Assembly (NCBI GenBank): GCA_027343725.1
Contig: DAHWKH010000022.1
Location: 1-21,823 of the forward strand
Direction: 5' to 3'
DNA length: 21,823 nt
Source: Acidiferrobacteraceae bacterium
Lineage (GTDB): Bacteria; Pseudomonadota; Gammaproteobacteria; Acidiferrobacterales; Acidiferrobacteraceae
A program made the position numbers and the translations under genes. Numbering within the stretch: position 1 is the first letter of the stretch; each line of letters starts with the position of its first letter. The notes below the pieces were generated by a model that had not been told where the DNA came from, did no database searches, and worked only from the letters and a program-made list of their open reading frames with translations. Positions 1 to 5,776 of the stretch are shown here, in pieces.

Positions 1-633
1 GTCCTTCCAGGTCCCGGAGACCCCCTTGACGCGCGCCTGGCCCCCGAGCTTGCCCTCGATGCCGACCTCCTTCGCGACCCGCGTCACCTCGGCGGCGAAG
101 GAGCGCAATTGGTCGACCATGGTGTTGACCATCCGGCCCACGCGCACGAGATCGCCGCGCGTCGGGCGTCCGGCGATGTTCTCGGGGACCACTTGTGAGA
201 GGTCCCCGCTCGCAACCGCCTGGATGACCCGGGAGATCTCCGTGATGGTGTGCGCCAAATGGGAAATGATGGCATTCTGGGCATCGATCATGCTGCCCCA
301 GGAGCCATGCATATCCTCGATGGCGGCGCGCGCGCCGATGCGACCCTGCTCGCTCACGACGGTCGCGACCCGCAAAAATTCCTGGGTCATCCGCTGGTTG
401 CGCCGCGCGAGTCCGTTAAAGACATCCGCGATCTCCTGGCACAGGCCGGGCTCGCGCAGCCGCAGGCGGACCGCGAAGTCCCCCTCGTACAGGCGCTGCA
501 GGCCCGCCAGGAGCCGCTGCATATCGTCGTGTAAATCGGGATTCGCCGCAGGTGTCGCGGGGATGGGTTGCGCCGCGGTCTTTTTGGCTCGTGTTGGCGC
601 CTGGCGCGTTTTGCCTCTGACGGACGTGGCCAC
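1..633 (-). CDS. Multi-HAMP signalling protein (probable hybrid sensor histidine kinase), N-terminal part
   Basis: Partial gene running off the left edge; 211 residues are visible. No membrane segment is seen, so the protein is probably cytoplasmic. A basic, Ala/Pro-rich tail of about 30 residues is followed by HAMP-like helices (DVFNGLARRNQRMTQEFLRV near residues 70-90), a second unit (ISRVIQAVASGDLSQVVPE), then MVDQLRSFAAEVTRVAKEVG and GKLGGQARVKGVSGTWKD. This is the repeat signature of soluble poly-HAMP hybrid histidine kinases such as the fungal Nik1 class and its many bacterial relatives. The kinase core lies outside the window, so the kinase assignment is inference; a HAMP-only or methyl-accepting protein is possible. 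The GTG start at 631-633 is chosen because an AAGGAGG ribosome binding site (complement of 641-647) lies 7 bases upstream. It is divergent from bcp. Confidence 0.8.
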   Translation of the reverse strand, partial: MATSVRGKTRQAPTRAKKTAAQPIPATPAANPDLHDDMQRLLAGLQRLYEGDFAVRLRLREPGLCQEIADVFNGLARRNQRMTQEFLRVATVVSEQGRIGARAAIEDMHGSWGSMIDAQNAIISHLAHTITEISRVIQAVASGDLSQVVPENIAGRPTRGDLVRVGRMVNTMVDQLRSFAAEVTRVAKEVGIEGKLGGQARVKGVSGTWKD

Positions 634-775
634 AGAAGATCCTCCTTCTTCAACGATCGCATCCGATTCTATGAAGAACGAGCTCTGGCAACACCCGGGG
701 CGGCCGGCCTATCGACTCCAGAAAGGCGCAAGAACGCCGGGCAAGCGCTTTCGCTCGCTCATCGTCAGCGGGCCG

Positions 776-798
776 ACCTTTAGTGGGAAAGGTTTTTT
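776..798 (+). terminator. Terminator-like hairpin with T tract, no gene assigned
   Basis: ACCTTT (776-781) can pair with AAAGGT (788-793) across a 6-base loop, and a run of six T begins at 793. The stem is short and AT-rich, and no plus-strand gene is seen upstream, so it may be fortuitous or end an unseen short transcript. Confidence 0.25.
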
Positions 799-829
799 GG
801 CTTTGTCCGGCCCCTCCGCCCCAGCGCGT

Positions 830-858
830 ATTGTACTGGACGAGCGCCCGGCGCGCAA
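830..858 (-). promoter_or_regulatory. Candidate sigma70 promoter for the HAMP-protein gene
   Basis: On the minus strand TTGCGC (858-853) and TACAAT (835-830) are separated by 17 bases. The -10 matches consensus at 5 of 6 positions but the -35 at only 3. The -10 lies in the left arm of the inverted repeat, about 200 bases upstream of the GTG start. Confidence 0.35.
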
Positions 859-872
859 AGCGCGGCCGGCAG

Positions 873-903
873 TTGCCGACCGTGCGGGCGCTCTTGGTAC
901 AAT
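873..903 (+). promoter_or_regulatory. Candidate sigma70 promoter for bcp-phoH
   Basis: TACAAT (898-903) is a good -10 in the right arm of the inverted repeat. The best -35 is TTGCCG (873-878) with a long 19-base spacer, so a regulator or extended contacts may be needed. The -10 ends 33 bases before the bcp ATG. Confidence 0.35.
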
Positions 904-936
904 ACCACCCGGAAGACTCACAGCAGGGGGCAGTCC

Positions 937-1410
937 ATGAGCAGGGCACAACTTGGGCAAACGGTTCCGGACCTCGCGGTGCGCGCCACCGACGACCAGA
1001 CCTTCCGGCTATCGGAATTGCGGGGGAAAAACGTCGTTTTGTATTTCTACCCCAAGGACAACACCCCTGGATGCACCACCGAAGGCCAGGATTTCCGTGA
1101 CCATTACGACGAATTCGAAAACCTGAATACCACGATCCTCGGGGTCTCGCGCGACAGCCTCCCATCGCACGAATCGTTCAAGAGCAAACAGTGTTTCCCG
1201 TTCGACCTCGTTTCCGACGAGGACGGGTCCTTGTGTGAGGCGTTCGACGTCATCAAGGAAAAGAACCTCTACGGCAAAAAGTCCTTAGGTATCGAACGCA
1301 GCACCTTCATCATCGACGCCGACGGCGTCCTGCAACGGGAGTACCGGAAGGTCAAGGTCGACAGCCACGTCCTGACGGTCTTAAAAGACTTGCGGGCACT
1401 CCTCGGCTGA
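937..1410 (+). CDS. bcp: Thiol peroxidase, Bcp/PrxQ family peroxiredoxin
   Basis: 157 residues, normal for the family. Bcp/PrxQ reduces hydrogen peroxide and organic hydroperoxides using thioredoxin-type reductants in the cytoplasm. The thioredoxin fold is clear: VVLYFYPKDNTPGCTTEG places the peroxidatic Cys at 46 in the TPGCT motif, and GIERSTFIIDADG is the conserved C-terminal strand. The second Cys found five residues later in E. coli Bcp is absent (Gln51); Cys86 and Cys100 remain and could serve as resolving cysteines, or the enzyme may act as a 1-Cys type. The start is supported by an AGGGGG element about 7 bases upstream. It is first gene of a pair with the PIN-PhoH gene: its TGA shares one base with the next ATG. 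Confidence 0.95.
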   Translation: MSRAQLGQTVPDLAVRATDDQTFRLSELRGKNVVLYFYPKDNTPGCTTEGQDFRDHYDEFENLNTTILGVSRDSLPSHESFKSKQCFPFDLVSDEDGSLCEAFDVIKEKNLYGKKSLGIERSTFIIDADGVLQREYRKVKVDSHVLTVLKDLRALLG

Positions 1411-2783
1411 TGGCCCACCCTCCCCGCTTGTTCGTTCTGGATACCACTGTCCTCCTGCACGACCCGGCGGCCATATACCGTTTCGACGAGCATGACGTCT
1501 ATGTCCCCATGGCCGTCCTCGAGGAACTGGATGCCCACAAGACCGGGGGGTCGGACGACGCGCGCAACGCCCGTCAGGCGAGCCGCTTCCTCGAAACGCT
1601 CCTCGGGCAAGCGCGCGACCCGGGCGCGGGCGTGCCCCTACCGGGCGCCCATGGCCACGCCGGGCGCCTGTTCATCCCCGTCAAGGGCCCAGACCACCCC
1701 TTGCCCGGCGCGCTGGCCACACGCGCCGCCGACCATCCCCTCCTCGCGCTCACGCAGGACCTGACCCGTGCCCACACGGACCGCGAGGTCGTCCTGGTCA
1801 GCAAAGACATCAATACCCGGATCAAGGCCCGCGTCCTGGGCCTTGCCGCCGAGGATTACACGAGCGATCGCGCGCTCGACGACGCAGACCTTCTGTATCC
1901 GGGGACGACATCCTGGGTCCCGGGGCCGCAGAACCGCCTGCACCCCAAGGGCTCCGGGGAAGACGTCTCCTACGACGCCGAAGGCCCTATCGTGCGCGCT
2001 TGGCATCCGAACGAGTTTCTGGTGAGCCGGAATGCGGACCACCCCCCGCTCATCGTGCGCGCCATCGAGGGCGAGCGGGCCGTGCTGCACCCAGCCAAGG
2101 ATTACACCACGGATCAAGCGGTCTGGGGCATCCACGCCCGCAATCTCGAACAAAGCTTCGCGCTCAACCTCCTGATGGACCCCGACATCGACCTCGTGAC
2201 CCTCCTCGGGCAGGCGGGGACCGGCAAGACGCTCCTGACGCTCGCCGCGGCCTTGCAACAGACCCTGGATCAAAAGCGCTACGGCGAGGTCATTATGACG
2301 CGGGTGACGATCCCGGTCGCCGAAGACATCGGTTTCCTGCCGGGCACGGAGGAGGAGAAAATGAGCCCGTGGATGGGTGCGCTCGAGGACAATCTCGAGA
2401 TCCTGAGCCAGACCCACCTCGAAAGCGCGAACCAGTCGCAGTGGGCGCGGGCCGCGGCCGGCGACCTCGTGCGCTCGCGCGTGCGCATCAAGTCCTTGAA
2501 TTTCATGCGCGGGCGCACCTTCCTGCGCAAATTCCTCATCCTCGACGAGGCCCAAAACCTGACCGCCCACCAAATCAAGACCTTGGTCACGCGCGCGGGC
2601 CCCGGCACCAAAGTCGTCTGTCTTGGCAACATCTCCCAGATCGACAGCCCCTACCTCACGGAAACGACCTCGGGCCTGACGTATATCGTCGATCGCTTCA
2701 AGGGGTGGGACCATAGCGGGCACATCACCTTGCGGCGCGGGGAGCGCTCGCGGCTCGCCGACCACGCGGCCGAGGTGCTTTAG
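1410..2783 (+). CDS. PIN-PhoH fusion ATPase (PhoH2/YlaK type)
   Basis: 457 residues. The N-terminal PIN nuclease domain (about 6-150) has acidic residues in the expected places: FVLDTTVLL (Asp11), AVLEELD (Glu38/39) and VSKDINTR (Asp133). A linker and OB-like stretch follow, then a PhoH P-loop ATPase (about 240-457) with Walker A GQAGTGKT (267-274), Walker B FLILDEAQN (375-383) and the PhoH signature LGNISQID (405-412). Characterised PhoH2 proteins couple RNA unwinding with RNA cleavage; their physiological role is unclear, so a role in RNA turnover here is inference. Its ATG overlaps the stop of bcp by one base (TGATG), suggesting coupled translation. It converges on arsC with a 4-base overlap and no terminator between. 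Confidence 0.93.
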   Translation: MAHPPRLFVLDTTVLLHDPAAIYRFDEHDVYVPMAVLEELDAHKTGGSDDARNARQASRFLETLLGQARDPGAGVPLPGAHGHAGRLFIPVKGPDHPLPGALATRAADHPLLALTQDLTRAHTDREVVLVSKDINTRIKARVLGLAAEDYTSDRALDDADLLYPGTTSWVPGPQNRLHPKGSGEDVSYDAEGPIVRAWHPNEFLVSRNADHPPLIVRAIEGERAVLHPAKDYTTDQAVWGIHARNLEQSFALNLLMDPDIDLVTLLGQAGTGKTLLTLAAALQQTLDQKRYGEVIMTRVTIPVAEDIGFLPGTEEEKMSPWMGALEDNLEILSQTHLESANQSQWARAAAGDLVRSRVRIKSLNFMRGRTFLRKFLILDEAQNLTAHQIKTLVTRAGPGTKVVCLGNISQIDSPYLTETTSGLTYIVDRFKGWDHSGHITLRRGERSRLADHAAEVL

Positions 2784-3211
2784 GGCTGCGGGCGGTCGCT
2801 CACCGGGGCATCGGCCAGAAACGCCTGCACCGCCGCGCGGATGGCGAGACAGACGTCCCGAAAGACCTGGCGCACCGCGCGCGCGTCCCCCTGGGCCTTG
2901 GCCGGGTCCGGGAAGGGCCAGTGCTGTTTGCGTACGCCGGGCGGCAAGACCGGGCAGTGGGCATCCGCGTGATCGCAGACGGTGACGACCAGGTCGGCGC
3001 GCGCCAGCATCCCCTCATCCACGGTCTTCGAGGTCTGGGATCGGATGTCGACCCCCTGCTCGGCCATGGCCGCGATGGCCATGGGATTCACCCCATGCGC
3101 CTCGAGGCCCGCGGACTCGACCGCGATCCGGCCCTCGCTCAAGTGCCGAAGCCAACCCTCGGCCATCTGACTGCGGCAGCTGTTGCCCGTACACACAAAC
3201 AGCACTCTCAT
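2780..3211 (-). CDS. arsC: Arsenate reductase, LMW-phosphatase fold (thioredoxin-coupled type)
   Basis: 143 residues. ArsC reduces arsenate to arsenite, the form exported by ArsB. The phosphatase-type anion loop CTGNSCRSQ starts with nucleophilic Cys7 and includes Arg13. The redox pair Cys79 and Cys86 (VCDHADAHC) has the six-residue spacing of the S. aureus ArsC triad (Cys10, 82, 89), favouring thioredoxin as reductant. PDP near 101-103 supplies the general acid Asp. It is the last gene of arsRBC, 21 bases after arsB, with a GGGGG-rich stretch as likely ribosome binding site. Its stop overlaps the convergent PIN-PhoH stop by 4 bases, so the two transcripts must overlap or end inside each other's genes. 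Confidence 0.95.
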   Translation of the reverse strand: MRVLFVCTGNSCRSQMAEGWLRHLSEGRIAVESAGLEAHGVNPMAIAAMAEQGVDIRSQTSKTVDEGMLARADLVVTVCDHADAHCPVLPPGVRKQHWPFPDPAKAQGDARAVRQVFRDVCLAIRAAVQAFLADAPVSDRPQP

Positions 3212-3232
3212 GACACCCCCGGGGCCCGGCCC

Positions 3233-4543
3233 TCACGATATCCCTTTCAACCACACGACGAGTGTCGCAAGCGTCACCAGCAGCACGGGGGGCGTCAACA
3301 ACAGCCCCACGCGCATATACATGCGCCACGAGATCGTCTGCCCCTTGCGCGCCAGCACGTGGAGCCACAAGAGCGTCGCGAGGCTGCCAAGCGGTGTGAA
3401 TTTCGGGCCGATATCGCAGCCGATGAGGTTTGCATAGATCATCGCCTCGCGCGTCAGGGCGGGGACGCCGGCCGTGGCGTGGATGGCGAGCGCCCCCACC
3501 AGGACCGTCGGCATATTGTTCATGACAGCGGACAAGGCCGCGGTCAGGAAGCCCGTGCCGATGGTCGCGGGCCATATGCCCTGTTGCGCGAGCGCGTGCA
3601 AAATCCGCGACAAGAAGATCGTCAGACCCGCGTTGCGCAAGCCGTAGACGACAAGATACATCCCGAGACTGAACAGCACGATCTGCCAGGGGGCCTCGCG
3701 CAGGACGCGCCGCACCGGCACGACCGCGCCTTCGCCGTGCCGCCACACGCGACCGGCCACGAGCAGCAAGGCCAAGGCCGCGATGCCGGTCGGCACACAC
3801 ACCGGGATATGAAACGACCCCGCGACGAAATAACTCGCGAGCAACACCACCAAGACCGGCCAGCTCAAGGCGAACAACAACGGGTCCTTGACGGCCTCGC
3901 GCGGCGCTTCCAGCCGGCTCACGGAATAGGAGGCCGGGATGTCGCGGCGGAAATACACCCAGAGGACGGCAAGCGTCGCCAGGCCCGAGACCGCATCGAC
4001 GGGCACCATCACCAGCGCATAATGGCGAAACGGGATATGAAAGAAGTCCGCCGAGACGATGTTGACGAGATTGGAGATGACAAGCGGCAGCGAGGTCGTA
4101 TCCGCGACGAAGCCCGTGCCGATGACGAACGCGAACGCGGCGCTGGGCGGAAACCCCAGGGCCAGCAGCATCGCCAACACGATGGGCGTCAGGATCAGCG
4201 CCGCCCCATCGTTCGCGAAGAACGCCGCGACCAGGCCGCCCAGCAGGATGATCAAGGGAAAGAGGATTCGGCCCCGGCCGCGGCCCGCGCGCGCCATGTG
4301 CAACGCCGCCCAATGAAAAAACCCGGCCTCGTCGAGCAACAACGAAATCACGATCAGCGCGACGAATGTGAACGTGGCGTTCCATACGATCGCCCAGACC
4401 ACGGGGATATTGGCGACATGGACGACACCGAGCAAAAGCGCGATGAGCGCGCCGATCAAGGCCCCCCACCCGATCCCGAGCCCGAAGGGCTGCGCGATGA
4501 CGAGAAACAAGGTCAGCGCGAACACGGCCAGCGCCAGAATCAT
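3233..4543 (-). CDS. arsB: Arsenite/antimonite efflux permease ArsB
   Basis: 436 residues, close to the 429 of E. coli ArsB. The protein is hydrophobic throughout, with about a dozen predicted membrane segments, and belongs to the ArsB/NhaD ion transporter family rather than Acr3. Family motifs include FFANDGAALILTPIV, GTGFVADTTSLPLVISNLVN and VMNNMPTVL; the last two are the paired NxP-type regions around the substrate path. It exports arsenite or antimonite across the inner membrane, driven by the proton gradient or, if an ArsA exists elsewhere, by ATP; none is encoded in this window. The ATG at 4541-4543 is chosen because translation there begins directly with a membrane segment (MILALAVFALTLFLVIAQ) and AGGGG overlaps the arsR stop just upstream. 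The frame extends further upstream, but only through arsR. Confidence 0.95.
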   Translation of the reverse strand: MILALAVFALTLFLVIAQPFGLGIGWGALIGALIALLLGVVHVANIPVVWAIVWNATFTFVALIVISLLLDEAGFFHWAALHMARAGRGRGRILFPLIILLGGLVAAFFANDGAALILTPIVLAMLLALGFPPSAAFAFVIGTGFVADTTSLPLVISNLVNIVSADFFHIPFRHYALVMVPVDAVSGLATLAVLWVYFRRDIPASYSVSRLEAPREAVKDPLLFALSWPVLVVLLASYFVAGSFHIPVCVPTGIAALALLLVAGRVWRHGEGAVVPVRRVLREAPWQIVLFSLGMYLVVYGLRNAGLTIFLSRILHALAQQGIWPATIGTGFLTAALSAVMNNMPTVLVGALAIHATAGVPALTREAMIYANLIGCDIGPKFTPLGSLATLLWLHVLARKGQTISWRMYMRVGLLLTPPVLLVTLATLVVWLKGIS

Positions 4544-4554
4544 TCCTTTCCCCT

Positions 4555-4923
4555 TTATGAACGCGTGATGGAACGGGCGGACGGCCCGCAGGCGAGCGAT
4601 TGCGCACCGACGCGCCGCAGGCGCTGCGCGTCGGCTGCGAACACGTCGTTGCCGGGCGCCTCGGCCAGTGCTGCGAACAGGGTCTGAATCCAAGGCGGGA
4701 GGTGGGCGGGGAGCCGGTAGTAGATCCAGGTCCCGTGCCGGCGGGCCTCGACGAGACCGGCCTTGCGCAGGATCGCCAAGTGGCGCGATACCGGTGCCTG
4801 CCCTTGATCCAGTGCCTGAAACAGCTCGCAGACACACAACTCGCCCGCCGTCTGCAGCAACATGAGGAGCCGGCGGCGCGTCTCATGGGTCAGGACGGGG
4901 AAGAGCGTCTCGGCGGTCGGCAT
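4555..4923 (-). CDS. arsR: ArsR-family arsenic-responsive repressor
   Basis: 122 residues, a typical winged-helix ArsR/SmtB repressor. The metalloid motif ELCVCEL carries Cys30 and Cys32 at the start of the recognition region; the third Cys of E. coli ArsR (ELCVCDLC) is Phe here, and studies of E. coli ArsR indicate two cysteines suffice for response. The HTH is APVSRHLAILRKAGLV, followed by the wing ARRHGTWIYYRL. It should bind the dyad at 4934-4955 and release it when As(III) or Sb(III) binds. No alternative start fits, and only 8 bases separate the -10 element from the ATG, so the message is leaderless or nearly so. It is followed 11 bases later by arsB. Confidence 0.95.
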   Translation of the reverse strand: MPTAETLFPVLTHETRRRLLMLLQTAGELCVCELFQALDQGQAPVSRHLAILRKAGLVEARRHGTWIYYRLPAHLPPWIQTLFAALAEAPGNDVFAADAQRLRRVGAQSLACGPSARSITRS

Positions 4924-4931
4924 GGGCGCGC

Positions 4932-4959
4932 ATTATATACGTCCATCCGTATATATCAA
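4932..4959 (-). promoter_or_regulatory. Sigma70 promoter of arsRBC
   Basis: On the minus strand TTGATA (4959-4954, 5 of 6 to consensus) and TATAAT (4937-4932, perfect) are separated by 16 bases. The -10 ends 8 bases before the arsR ATG, so the expected start point falls within a base or two of the initiation codon. Confidence 0.75.
4934..4955. promoter_or_regulatory. Probable ArsR operator
   Basis: Perfect inverted repeat TATATACG (4934-4941) / CGTATATA (4948-4955) with a 6-base centre. It fills the promoter spacer and overlaps both the -35 and the -10, so bound ArsR would exclude RNA polymerase. Length and AT-rich arms fit ArsR/SmtB operators. Confidence 0.75.
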
Positions 4960-4967
4960 GGGATGGA
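4942..4967. repeat. Second dyad interleaved with the ars operator
   Basis: TCCATCC (4942-4948) is the exact reverse complement of GGATGGA (4961-4967), with 12 bases between. It begins in the centre of the ArsR dyad and covers the -35. On the minus strand it could fold as a hairpin after the truA stop but no U run follows. It may be a second operator or chance. Confidence 0.4.
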
Positions 4968-4972
4968 TATTG

Positions 4973-5776
4973 TTACGGCGAGGGGCTCCCCATCGCCCAC
5001 GGCCAGGCATCGGCCGCCGGCCGCGGCAGACCGAAGCGTTCGGGATAAGACGGCCCCTCGAAGTAGAGGCCCGCGGGCGGCGCTGTCACTCCTCCCCGGG
5101 TGCGCGCGCGCTCGGCGAGCACCTCGGCCGCCCACGAGACGGGGCGCTCGCCTGCGCCGATCGCGCACAGGACGCCTGCGATGTTGCGCACCATGTGATG
5201 CAGAAAGGCATCGGCCTCGACGCGGATCACGACGAAGGGTCCGTGGCGGCTGACCGTCAGATGGCGAATCGTGCGCACGGGCGTCTTGGCTTGGCATTGA
5301 CTCGCCCGATAGGCGCTGAAATCGTGGCGCCCGATCAGCGCGTGCGCCGCCTCCTGCATGCGCTCGATCTGGAGCGCCCGGTAATCGAAGCTGACGCGCC
5401 CGGACCACAGTCCCGGGCGCACGGAGCGGTTCAGGATCACGTAGCGATAGCTGCGACCGGTAGCGGCGAAACGGGCGTGAAACGCCTCGCTTACGACACG
5501 CGCCCACAGGACCGCGACATCGTGTCCCAGGTGGCTGTTGGTGCCGCGCACGAAGGCCTCGGGGGGCCGCAGGCGATCGCTATCGAAGTGCACCACCTGA
5601 CACAGCGCGTGCACCCCGGTGTCGGTGCGCCCGGCCGCCACCACGCGCACCGGGGCGTCGGCCACGCGCGCCAGCGCCGCCTCCAGCGTGTCTTGCACCG
5701 TGAGCACCCCCGACTGGCTCTGCCAGCCGCAAAACCGCGCGCCGTCGTACTCGAGGCCCAGGGCCCAGCGCGTCAC
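4973..5776 (-). CDS. truA: tRNA pseudouridine(38-40) synthase TruA
   Basis: 267 residues, against 270 in E. coli. TruA converts uridines 38-40 of the tRNA anticodon stem to pseudouridine. Recognisable blocks are LGLEYDGARFCGWQ near the N-terminus, AAGRTDTGVHA with catalytic Asp52, and FLHHMVRNIAGVL in the C-terminal half. The GTG start at 5774-5776 is chosen because it overlaps the parC TGA in a 4-base GTGA arrangement and gives the expected N-terminus; no in-frame ATG is available nearby. It is the last gene of the operon running from the Fe-S protein through parE and parC. The 49 bases after its stop contain the ars promoter, so truA transcripts may run into arsR. Linkage of truA to topoisomerase IV genes is not an arrangement I recall as common. 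Confidence 0.95.
   Translation of the reverse strand: MTRWALGLEYDGARFCGWQSQSGVLTVQDTLEAALARVADAPVRVVAAGRTDTGVHALCQVVHFDSDRLRPPEAFVRGTNSHLGHDVAVLWARVVSEAFHARFAATGRSYRYVILNRSVRPGLWSGRVSFDYRALQIERMQEAAHALIGRHDFSAYRASQCQAKTPVRTIRHLTVSRHGPFVVIRVEADAFLHHMVRNIAGVLCAIGAGERPVSWAAEVLAERARTRGGVTAPPAGLYFEGPSYPERFGLPRPAADAWPWAMGSPSP

Larger units (their letters stand above)
828..905. repeat. Imperfect inverted repeat spanning the divergent promoters
   Basis: GTATTGTAC (828-836) is the exact reverse complement of GTACAATAC (897-905), and GAGCGCCCG (842-850) is the exact reverse complement of CGGGCGCTC (885-893). The arm parts are separated by 5 and 3 bases. Inside lie two small hairpins, GCGC-AAA-GCGC (853-863) and CGGCA-GT-TGCCG (867-878). 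Each outer arm carries an outward-facing TACAAT. It may be a symmetric operator, a cruciform-prone element or a structured RNA; the sequence alone does not decide. Confidence 0.6.
634..936. other. Divergent intergenic region between the HAMP-protein gene and bcp
   Basis: About 300 bases without a convincing gene; the open frames crossing it resemble no family I recognise. It holds the AAGGAGG of the leftward gene (641-647), a small hairpin followed by six T (776-798), a long imperfect inverted repeat (828-905) with a TACAAT hexamer at each outer arm, and the purine-rich ribosome binding site of bcp just before 937. The open frame at 671 (MKNELWQHPG...) has no clear ribosome binding site and is not called. 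Confidence 0.7.

Noticed and set aside
671..940. Possible small plus-strand gene beginning MKNELWQHPG in the divergent region
   Set aside because: No ribosome binding site, it crosses the inverted repeat and candidate promoters, ends over the bcp start, and its composition looks non-coding.
1638..2765. 375-codon minus-strand open frame opposite the PIN-PhoH gene
   Set aside because: Antisense to intact catalytic motifs of the PIN-PhoH protein and unlike any family I know.
2921..4687. 588-codon plus-strand open frame opposite arsC, arsB and arsR
   Set aside because: It is antisense to three clearly recognised genes and its product is His/Arg/Gln/Asp-rich low-complexity sequence, a common artefact of GC-rich DNA.
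2780..4923. Recent horizontal transfer of the ars operon
   Set aside because: GC content and codon use look like the neighbours, and no integrase, insertion sequence or flanking repeat is visible.
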